Source: Chromatiales bacterium (GTDB taxonomy: Bacteria > Pseudomonadota > Gammaproteobacteria > Chromatiales > Chromatiaceae). Taken from it: a stretch of 25,220 nt of DNA. Shown here in pieces: positions 6,450 through 12,710 of this stretch; positions within the stretch are counted from its first letter, which is position 1, and each line of letters opens with the position of its first letter. The stretch is from NCBI GenBank assembly GCA_022360595.1, contig JAKSCN010000270.1, positions 1-25,220 on the forward strand, in the 5' to 3' direction. Below the pieces are notes generated by a model. The model saw only the letters and a list, made by a program, of their open reading frames with translations. It was not told where the DNA came from and made no database searches. A program made the translations under genes and the position numbers.

Positions 6450-7754
6450 TCATTCAGCCTCTTGGTTGCGGGGCTTGGGCTTGCGTCTGCGGCGACGCTT
6501 CCGTTTTGTCGCCGAGCTACCCTGCTTGGGCTTGCTCATGCGATTCTGATCCTCTTCGGAAGCTGTTTGAAACTCCGTCCACCAGTCGGCCAGCTCTTGA
6601 TCCGCTTCACCGCTCTCGGCGCGCAGCACCAGAAAATCATAGGCGGCTCGGAAGCGGGGGTAAGAGAGCAGGCGGTGCGGCCGCTTGCCATTGCGGTGAT
6701 TGAAACGGTGCTGCAGGCTCCAGATTTCACGCATTGGCAGACTGAAGCGTTTAGGAATCGAGATCCGCTTGGATTGACAAAAGATGATCTCACTACCCGC
6801 CTGCTGCATCGCCTGAAGTGGCGATTGACCCTGAGCGATCAAACGATTGGAGAGCTGCCGCACCGGCTCCCACAACAACACCGCAAAGAGAAAAGCCGGG
6901 GTTACCGGTTTCCCTTCGGCAATGCGATTATCGGTGTTTTCCAACCCCCGATTGACAAAGGTGACCGGAAAGTTGCCCTCTTCATGGGTCAAATACTCAT
7001 CAGTCTCGGGAAACAGCCGTTCAAACAGATCATAGTGGCGTAGTTTTTCAAACGTGTTGAGGGCCACCCCCCCCATGAACAGCTTTAACACCTCCTCGAA
7101 GAGGCGGGCTGCCGGAACATCATCAAGCAGTTCGCCCAACTCAAAGATCGGCTTTTCACACTGGGGGTTGATAATAAAGCCGAGCTTGGCGGCAAAACGC
7201 ACCGCCCGCAGCATCCGCACCGGGTCTTCCCGGTAGCGGGTTGCAGGATCACCCAGCAGGCGCAGTACCCCGTCTCGCAGATCGGGTAACCCGTTGGTGT
7301 AGTCGACTACCGAAAAGTCTTCAATATTGTAGTAGAGAGCATTGACGCTGAAATCCCGCCGCAGAGCATCTTCCTCAATGGTGCCGTAAACGTTGTCGCG
7401 CAACAGCATGCCGTTTTCCGACTCGCGATCCAGATCCTCGCCATTGGTGACATTGGCGCGAAACGTGGCCACCTCGATGATCTCTCGGCCAAAATGGACG
7501 TGGGCCAGCCGGAAACGCCGCCCAATCAGGCGACAGTTACTAAACACCTTCTTCACTTGCTCGGGATGGGCATCTGTGGCGATATCAAAATCTTTTGGCT
7601 CTCGTCCCAGCAGCAAGTCGCGCACGCCACCGCCTACCAGATAGGCCTGATATCCGGCATTTTTCAATCGATACAATACCTTAACGGCATTTTCGCTAAT
7701 GCTCGCCCGGGAGATATTATGTTCCGGACGCGGAACTATTGTTGGCGTGGTAAT
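6450..7754 (-). CDS. pcnB: Poly(A) polymerase I, with a probable AUU start
   Basis: PcnB adds A tails to RNA 3' ends and so promotes RNA decay. The nucleotidyltransferase core is L-V-G-G-G-V-R-D-L-L-L-G followed by P-K-D-F-D-I-A-T with the catalytic aspartates, then RRFRLAHVHFG, EEDALRRDFSVNALYY and REDPVRMLRAVRFAAKLG. A basic tail (KRKRRRRRKPKPR) ends the protein. The first TTG in frame (7676) would remove the conserved VPRPEHNISRASISENAVKV segment. Upstream of that the frame stays open to a TGA at 7767-7769 with no ATG, GTG or TTG. ATT at 7752-7754 has GAAGG 9 nt before it. E. coli pcnB is known to start at AUU, so I chose this start (434 residues). ATA at 7739 or a one-base frameshift linking the ATG at 7770 are alternatives. 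Confidence 0.9.
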   Translation of the reverse strand: MTTPTIVPRPEHNISRASISENAVKVLYRLKNAGYQAYLVGGGVRDLLLGREPKDFDIATDAHPEQVKKVFSNCRLIGRRFRLAHVHFGREIIEVATFRANVTNGEDLDRESENGMLLRDNVYGTIEEDALRRDFSVNALYYNIEDFSVVDYTNGLPDLRDGVLRLLGDPATRYREDPVRMLRAVRFAAKLGFIINPQCEKPIFELGELLDDVPAARLFEEVLKLFMGGVALNTFEKLRHYDLFERLFPETDEYLTHEEGNFPVTFVNRGLENTDNRIAEGKPVTPAFLFAVLLWEPVRQLSNRLIAQGQSPLQAMQQAGSEIIFCQSKRISIPKRFSLPMREIWSLQHRFNHRNGKRPHRLLSYPRFRAAYDFLVLRAESGEADQELADWWTEFQTASEEDQNRMSKPKQGSSATKRKRRRRRKPKPRNQEAE

Positions 7755-8286
7755 GGGTTTAGGCCTTCATCAATTTGCTTAAAGTCGACTCTACGGCTCT
7801 CCAAAGCGCGCATTCGGCCGCCCTGGCGCCGCTCTAAACTGGCGTATGATACACCGCTTGGGAGATTTCTGCTGCCCTCATTCGCTTCCCACCCCGTGGT
7901 ATAGCCTGATGGTACAAATCTGACCGCCAGTGGCGAACAAATCAGCTCCAGTTCAAACTTCGTTAGGAAGATAGCGCCTAATCGTCCAAAAAAGGAACAC
8001 AGTTGCAACATTTCTAAAGATTCTTGTTTAGGATCCGACACTATATCTTATACGCAAAGAGGTGATTACAAGTGATGATACATTTCTCAAGTACACTTCT
8101 GATAGAGTCAAATCCCCCCACATCAGCTCTATTTCCGGCAACTGCCCCTGCTATCGCAGCAGCGGCGCAGTCACCCGTGTTGCGCCATCAGTACATTTCA
8201 AGTTAGGGTTTAATGCTGCTGCAGTCTCCAATTAATAGCTAGACCATAGCTAACAACAGACTTAATGGAATATCAGAGAGTTCAGA
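7755..8286. other. Long non-coding spacer between pcnB and the metalloprotease gene
   Basis: About 530 bp separates these divergent genes. I find no RNA gene or convincing protein gene. A GTG-started frame on the minus strand (7736-8041, 101 codons) has no Shine-Dalgarno and no recognisable family. A 43-codon frame on the plus strand, ATG at 8075 to TAG at 8206, is preceded by AGAGGTG (8058-8064) and is the only one with a good ribosome binding site. Short dyads include TTAGG(N)CCTAA around 7964-7981 and TAGCTA repeated near 8236-8251. The pcnB leader (up to 7770) carries a three-codon ATG-AAG-GCC-TAA frame whose bases supply the pcnB Shine-Dalgarno. Promoters for both genes should lie here, but I see no clear -35/-10 pair. 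Confidence 0.6.
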
Positions 8287-10533
8287 ATGAGTAAAAACAG
8301 CACACGGTCAAAACAGATCGGTTTAACCGCCTCTGTACTATCGGCACTTTACCTCGCTGCCCCCGCGCAGGCGGCAGAATCGGAAGATGGACTTTGGTCT
8401 GATCTATCGGCAGCCACCAAAGCAGCCGCTGCCGAGCAAGAGATCAAGCCCCTTAAATACCGCTTGCTGAGTCTGGACAAAAATCAATTTGACAGTTTGG
8501 TTGCCAAGGCCCCGATGGAAGGCGCCTCTGCCAAAGCACCCACGATATTCTCCCTGCCTCTGCCGGATGGTGGATTTGAGCGATTTGAAGTAATCGAAAC
8601 TCAGCTCATGCACCCGGATCTGGCGGCTAAATTCCCGGGCACCAAGACCTACAAGGGGATCGGCTATGATAACCCTGCAGCCTGGATCCGCTTTGACTGG
8701 ACATCGACCGGCGGTTTCCACGGGTTTGCCAAAACATCCAAAGGCACTGTCTACGTTGACCCCTACACCAAGAACAGCAAAACCCAGTACATGAGTTACT
8801 TCCGCAAGCACTTCATGCGGCCGTTCAAGGATATGCAGGTCGAGACCCCGCCACAAAAGCTGGACGACGGCTATCAGGTTCCTCAAACCAAGGCGACCAT
8901 TAAAAGCTCGGGCTCACAGCTTCGCACCTATCGCCTGGCCGTTGCCGCCACAGGCGAATACACGGCCTATTTTGGCGGGACAACGGGCGCACATAATGCC
9001 ATCGTCTCCGCCATCAATCGCGTCACCGGCATTTATGAAAACGATATTGCGGTCAGCTTTCAGCTGATTGGCAACAACGATAGTTTGATTCATACCAATA
9101 GCTCAACCGACCCCTACAGTAACTATGACGGGGTTGCCATGCTCAGTCAAAATCAGAACCATATCACCTCCACTATCGGCAGCAGCAATTACGATGTAGG
9201 TCATGTTTTCAGTACAGGCGGCGGTGGTATAGCCTCCTTGCGGGTACCCTGTAAAGATTCATACAAAGCACGGGGCGTAACCGGTTCATACAGCCCAACC
9301 AACGATCCATTTTGGGTCGACTATGTCGCCCACGAACTGGGCCATCAGTTTGGTGGCAACCATACCTTTAACGGTACGCAAAGCAGTTGCGGCGGAGGCA
9401 ACAGAAACAGCGGCACAGCCTACGAACCGGGAAGTGGCTCAACCATTATGGCCTACGCCGGCATCTGTGGATCGGATGATGTACAGAACTCAAGCGATAC
9501 TGCCGATGGTATCAGTGACGACTACTTCCATGTCGAAAGTATCGATGAGATGGTCGCTTACACCACAACAGATTTCGGCAACACCTGTGGAACTGTTACG
9601 GCAACAGGCAACACACCACCTACCGCCAATGCCGGAGCAGGTGGGTTCTATATCCCACACAGTACCCCCTTTGTCTTAACTGGTACAGCAACCGACCCGA
9701 ATGGTACAGCCTCCCTGACCTACACCTGGGAACAGTACGACCTTGGCCCCGCTGGTTCGGGTTCGCCATCGGCTTCAAGTCTCGGCCCACTGTTCCGGTC
9801 ACGAGAGGGCACAACCAACACCAAACGCTATTTTCCACAGATGGCCGATATCTTGTCAGGCGCCAACGGTAACTCCTGGGAGGTATTACCATCCATCAGC
9901 CGCGAGCTGAACTTCAAACTGACTGTTCGGGATAAAGACAACAGTCAAGTAGGCACCGGCGGTGTTGATTCAGATCTTCTGACTTTTAATGTTGATGGCA
10001 ATTCCGGTCCTTTCAGAGTAACCAGTCAAAACAACAGCACCAGTTATCAAGCCGGTGATAGCGTCAACGTAACATGGAACGTGGCGGGTACAAACACGGC
10101 GCCCGTGAGCTGCCCAAGCGTCGATATTCAGCTTACTACCGATGGGGGACAAACCTTCTCCACGCTGGCCGCAAGCACACCCAACGATGGCACCCAATCG
10201 GTCACTATACCCAGCATCGAAACCAGCACGGCACGTATAGTGGTTGGATGCTCAAACAATATTTTCTTCGATATTGCCGATAGCAATTTCTCCATTACCG
10301 TGCCTGCTGTCTACAACTGCTCAGGTACCACACCTACAGTAAGCAATAAAACTTTCATGTCGGGTGAAGTGGTAACCTGCACGGGCAGCACCTCAGTGAA
10401 TACCAGTGGCAACGTCACTGTCTCCAGCGGTGCAACTGTGAAGTTTGTAGCGCCAACCGTGAATATCAATGCGGGATTCAATGCGGCGTCAGGTTCAAGC
10501 TTCAACGCTTGTACGTCAGCACCCTGTCCATAG
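8287..10533 (+). CDS. Secreted reprolysin-like zinc metalloprotease
   Basis: The 748-residue protein has a signal peptide (MSKNSTRSKQ..., cleaved after about AAPAQA at residue 29). A propeptide-like region follows to about 205. The metzincin catalytic domain is about 210-435, with the extended zinc motif H349-E-L-G-H353-Q-F-G-G-N-H359 and a Met-turn S-T-I-M388-A-Y-A-G. Together these place it with the M12B-like (reprolysin) metalloproteases. Residues about 440-570 look like an Ig/PKD-type domain (PPTANAG, then TYTWEQYDLGP), and another beta domain follows to about 670. The C-terminal ~70 residues (SSGATVKFVAPTVNINAGFNAASGS) form a short beta-helix-like cap between cysteines. The protein is probably exported and digests extracellular protein; its substrate is unknown. 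It is a single-gene unit closed by the hairpin at 10541-10572. Upstream AGAGAG is a modest ribosome binding site. Confidence 0.9.
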   Translation: MSKNSTRSKQIGLTASVLSALYLAAPAQAAESEDGLWSDLSAATKAAAAEQEIKPLKYRLLSLDKNQFDSLVAKAPMEGASAKAPTIFSLPLPDGGFERFEVIETQLMHPDLAAKFPGTKTYKGIGYDNPAAWIRFDWTSTGGFHGFAKTSKGTVYVDPYTKNSKTQYMSYFRKHFMRPFKDMQVETPPQKLDDGYQVPQTKATIKSSGSQLRTYRLAVAATGEYTAYFGGTTGAHNAIVSAINRVTGIYENDIAVSFQLIGNNDSLIHTNSSTDPYSNYDGVAMLSQNQNHITSTIGSSNYDVGHVFSTGGGGIASLRVPCKDSYKARGVTGSYSPTNDPFWVDYVAHELGHQFGGNHTFNGTQSSCGGGNRNSGTAYEPGSGSTIMAYAGICGSDDVQNSSDTADGISDDYFHVESIDEMVAYTTTDFGNTCGTVTATGNTPPTANAGAGGFYIPHSTPFVLTGTATDPNGTASLTYTWEQYDLGPAGSGSPSASSLGPLFRSREGTTNTKRYFPQMADILSGANGNSWEVLPSISRELNFKLTVRDKDNSQVGTGGVDSDLLTFNVDGNSGPFRVTSQNNSTSYQAGDSVNVTWNVAGTNTAPVSCPSVDIQLTTDGGQTFSTLAASTPNDGTQSVTIPSIETSTARIVVGCSNNIFFDIADSNFSITVPAVYNCSGTTPTVSNKTFMSGEVVTCTGSTSVNTSGNVTVSSGATVKFVAPTVNINAGFNAASGSSFNACTSAPCP

Positions 10534-10540
10534 TAGAAAA

Positions 10541-10572
10541 AAGGGGTGAAACCCAAATTGGTTTCACCCCTT
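10541..10572. terminator. Intrinsic terminator between the metalloprotease and DUF937 genes
   Basis: AAGGGGTGAAACC (10541-10553) pairs perfectly with GGTTTCACCCCTT (10560-10572) across a 6-nt loop. On the minus strand the stem is followed by a run of six T, so it is a canonical terminator for the DUF937 gene. On the plus strand the trailing T run is only TT, so termination of the protease gene may be weaker. Confidence 0.88.
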
Positions 10573-10598
10573 CCAAGATCATTGGCTCAAATTTAGAA

Positions 10599-11132
10599 TC
10601 AGCGGAAAAATTTACCGGCCATACCCATCAGATCATCAACGACAGAACCATCCTTATCCGCATCCAGCAGACCGGTCAGCATACCTGCCATATCCGATGC
10701 ATTGCCCGCCATACCGCTACTCGCGGCGTTTTTACTCATGACGCCCATCGCCATAGAAGCGATCATCGGTAACATCTGCTTCAACATACCGGCGTCCAGC
10801 CCCGTTTGCGCTGCTGCTTGTGAGGCCACCTGACGGCTGACATCCTTGCTGCCAAGTATCTGTCCGAGAATATTATTACCGTCCTGAATCCCCTCCTCCC
10901 CGGACAGAGTGCTGGGATCATCCAGATAGCGTTGATGATCACCACTCCCCAGTGCACTCATCAAATCCCCCAAACCGCCCTGCGCGGCGTTATTCTGCAA
11001 CCCCTTGGCCAGTGCAGGTACAATCTGCCCCAGTGCATTCTGGGTTTGGTTTTGGTCAAGGTTGAACTGTTTGGCAATCTCACCAATGGCCGCGCTATTG
11101 TTCTGATCCATCAGCATATCCAGTAGATTCAT
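10599..11132 (-). CDS. DUF937-family protein
   Basis: This 177-residue protein has the DUF937 pattern: N-terminal MNLLDMLMDQ, a helix rich in Gln and Asn (IAKQFNLDQNQTQNALGQIVPAL), the glycine-rich AAQGGLGDLMSALGSG, then G-x-x-I-L-G-Q-I-L-G-S-K-D-V-S-R-Q-V-A and an alanine/methionine-rich helix (LKQMLPMIASMAMGVM). The family includes E. coli YidB; its function is unknown. There is no signal peptide. The C-terminus GLLDADKDGSVVDDLMGMAGKFF has a DxDxDG-like calcium-loop appearance (D-A-D-K-D-G-S), which I note but cannot confirm. GGGAG lies about 8 nt before the start at 11132. Confidence 0.85.
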   Translation of the reverse strand: MNLLDMLMDQNNSAAIGEIAKQFNLDQNQTQNALGQIVPALAKGLQNNAAQGGLGDLMSALGSGDHQRYLDDPSTLSGEEGIQDGNNILGQILGSKDVSRQVASQAAAQTGLDAGMLKQMLPMIASMAMGVMSKNAASSGMAGNASDMAGMLTGLLDADKDGSVVDDLMGMAGKFFR

Positions 11133-11166
11133 TGCATCGCTCCCAAGCTCAAATCAATCGAGATCA

Positions 11167-11187
11167 GGTCTGGTGACTTTCCAGACC
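11167..11187. other. 7-bp hairpin in the gap before the DUF937 gene
   Basis: GGTCTGG (11167-11173) and CCAGACC (11181-11187) flank a 7-nt loop. No T run follows on either strand, so it is not a standard intrinsic terminator. It lies in the DUF937 leader, downstream of the SLOG-fold gene, and might protect a 3' end or bind a regulator. Confidence 0.4.
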
Positions 11188-11265
11188 CGATGTTTGATGT
11201 CAGCATAGGTCAGGCACTCACGCAGCAACAACCGTACAACTTTGAATATTTGTTTCGCCTGTCGG

Positions 11266-11751
11266 TTATTGTTCCGAGCAGGCCCTAAGAAGATTCAGCA
11301 AAACCGCTTGGGTATTCTGTTGAATACCGGGCCACTTTGATTCCCGCGGCCCGGCAATATTAAGAGTGGCAATGCGGTTATCATTGATCCATCTGATAAC
11401 GGTTTCGATATCAATGGATTGATCCAAGGAGACAACCAGACAAGGCTTACCCTGCTGCAAGGCATAGTCCACCGTTTCAGCGGTACCACCCTCCAGCTCA
11501 CCCTGATTAAAGATCAACGTGCCGTCCGAGTCCCGCACATTCCATGCTGTGCGCACAGAGTAGTTATCGGAGTCGGTTTCAACCAGTGGATAGCGTTGAT
11601 CGATCACACCATCTTCCGCCTTCCGTCCTTGCGGGCACCAGCCGCCGCACGGGATGTTCAAGGCCAGTGCGGCATCCAGGCCCGCACGATCCACCCCACT
11701 CTGACCACCGCTGACGATCTTTCTAAATCCCGCCCAGACCGCCTGCCTCAT
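11266..11751 (-). CDS. Putative molybdenum carrier protein (SLOG superfamily)
   Basis: The 161-residue protein matches the 'putative molybdenum carrier' family. It opens with a Rossmann-like F-R-K-I-V-S-G-G-Q-S-G-V-D-R-A-G-L-D-A-A loop, then GGWCPQGRKAEDG, RTAWNVRDSDGTLIF, a second glycine-rich turn GELEGGTAETVDYA, and ends with NIAGPRESKWPGIQQ. This is the SLOG fold of DprA/LOG-type nucleotide-binding proteins, so binding of a nucleotide-like ligand is at least as likely as molybdenum transport. The 'carrier' name rests on one structure-based suggestion and is not strong. The start ATG overlaps the patatin-like gene by 4 nt (ATGA), so the two are translated together. Confidence 0.8.
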   Translation of the reverse strand: MRQAVWAGFRKIVSGGQSGVDRAGLDAALALNIPCGGWCPQGRKAEDGVIDQRYPLVETDSDNYSVRTAWNVRDSDGTLIFNQGELEGGTAETVDYALQQGKPCLVVSLDQSIDIETVIRWINDNRIATLNIAGPRESKWPGIQQNTQAVLLNLLRACSEQ

Positions 11752-12638
11752 AAATAGTGCTCCAGTGTCTTACAGGCCTGTTGCTGACCCAGCTCAATCA
11801 TCTCTTCAGCACGGTAGAACTCGTAGAAGGCGCAGCTATTGATGGGGATATCGATAACGATGTCGGGCGAATAGGCGGCCAATTGATAGCGGGCAATGAG
11901 TTTCTGCATGGTCTCAAAAGAGCCGGAGATCACTTCAAAGATACCCAACTCCTCCTCATCGTCATCCCTACCCAGCTTCTGCTGCAGCCCATCTACAAAC
12001 TGAGCGATCTTTTGGCGATAACTCTCATTGTTTTTTGCCAAGCTGGCACGCTGTTTCTGTTTTTCAGCCTGCGAATGTTTAGGATCGGCTTTGGCACTCA
12101 AATTTACCGCAATGGTCAAGTCGGTGTCATCACGTAAGGTTGGCGCTATCGGAATAGGATTGACCAGACCACCATCGACCAGTGTTTTTCCCTGATACTG
12201 CACAGGTGTAAACACTGTCGGTATGGCAATAGAGGCGCGAATGGCGCTAAACAGCGAGCCTTGATTGAGCCAGACCTCTTTTTGATTTTCGATATTGGTG
12301 GCCACCGCAGTGTATGAGATCGGCAGCTCTTCAATATTGCGGTCGCCAATCAGCTCCTGCAGGGTTTCGATCACCTTCTCGCCCTTGATCAGGCCACTGC
12401 GCCGAAATGAAAAATCGACCAAGCGAAGCACATCGATCTGCTGCAGGGCCCTAACCCACTGGCTATAGGCATCCAGCTTACCCGCCGCATAGATGCCGCC
12501 AATCAGCGCACCCATCGATGAACCGGCTATGGAGTGGATCTCATAACCGTTCTGTTCCAGACACTCAATGATACCGATATGTGCCAGACCGCGGGCGCCG
12601 CCACTGCCCAACACCAGCGAGACTCTCTTTTTAGCCAT
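11748..12638 (-). CDS. Patatin-like phospholipase, RssA type
   Basis: The 296-residue protein has a patatin catalytic dyad. The oxyanion-hole glycine loop is G11-S-G-G-A-R-G17, the nucleophile elbow G39-S-S41-M-G43 and the catalytic aspartate D155 in V-D-G-G-L-V-N-P-I-P. Such enzymes hydrolyse acyl esters of phospholipids. The compact size with no signal peptide or C-terminal barrel resembles RssA/YchK-type cytoplasmic members. A charged lysine/glutamine-rich segment (KHSQAEKQKQRASLAKNNE) lies near 200-220. AGGGA stands very close to the start, inside a hairpin arm (12640-12651), so translation may be controlled. The 3' end overlaps the SLOG-fold gene. The physiological substrate is unknown. 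Confidence 0.9.
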   Translation of the reverse strand: MAKKRVSLVLGSGGARGLAHIGIIECLEQNGYEIHSIAGSSMGALIGGIYAAGKLDAYSQWVRALQQIDVLRLVDFSFRRSGLIKGEKVIETLQELIGDRNIEELPISYTAVATNIENQKEVWLNQGSLFSAIRASIAIPTVFTPVQYQGKTLVDGGLVNPIPIAPTLRDDTDLTIAVNLSAKADPKHSQAEKQKQRASLAKNNESYRQKIAQFVDGLQQKLGRDDDEEELGIFEVISGSFETMQKLIARYQLAAYSPDIVIDIPINSCAFYEFYRAEEMIELGQQQACKTLEHYL

Positions 12639-12639
12639 T

Positions 12640-12699
12640 TCCCTATCATCCCGATCAATAAACTGATTATCAGTTTACTCGAACTCAGGATGATAGGGA
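12640..12699. promoter_or_regulatory. Nested inverted repeats covering the patatin-gene ribosome binding site
   Basis: An outer 12-bp inverted repeat (12640-12651 TCCCTATCATCC, 12688-12699 GGATGATAGGGA) encloses an inner 19-bp perfect palindrome (12659-12677: TAAACTGAT, T, ATCAGTTTA). In the minus-strand transcript the outer 3' arm ends one base before the patatin AUG and contains its AGGGA Shine-Dalgarno. It may be a translational switch, an operator for a dimeric repressor (inner palindrome), or both. No T run follows, so it is not an ordinary terminator for the upstream oxidoreductase gene. Confidence 0.6.
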
Positions 12700-12710
12700 C
12701 ACACGTGGAG

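Noticed and set aside
7921..7990. A possible integron attC-like site or tRNA T-arm (GTTCAAAC, CGTTAGG...CCTAA)
   Set aside because: The arms do not form the paired core sites of attC, there is no integrase or cassette, and no cloverleaf can be drawn.
7736..8041. A 101-codon minus-strand frame upstream of pcnB
   Set aside because: It begins with GTG without a Shine-Dalgarno, overlaps the pcnB N-terminus and its product resembles no family; it reads like translated spacer.
11266..11290. A fourth copy of the small palindrome at the end of the SLOG-fold gene
   Set aside because: Only one arm (TTAGGGCCTG) is present and it is coding sequence; the second arm is missing.
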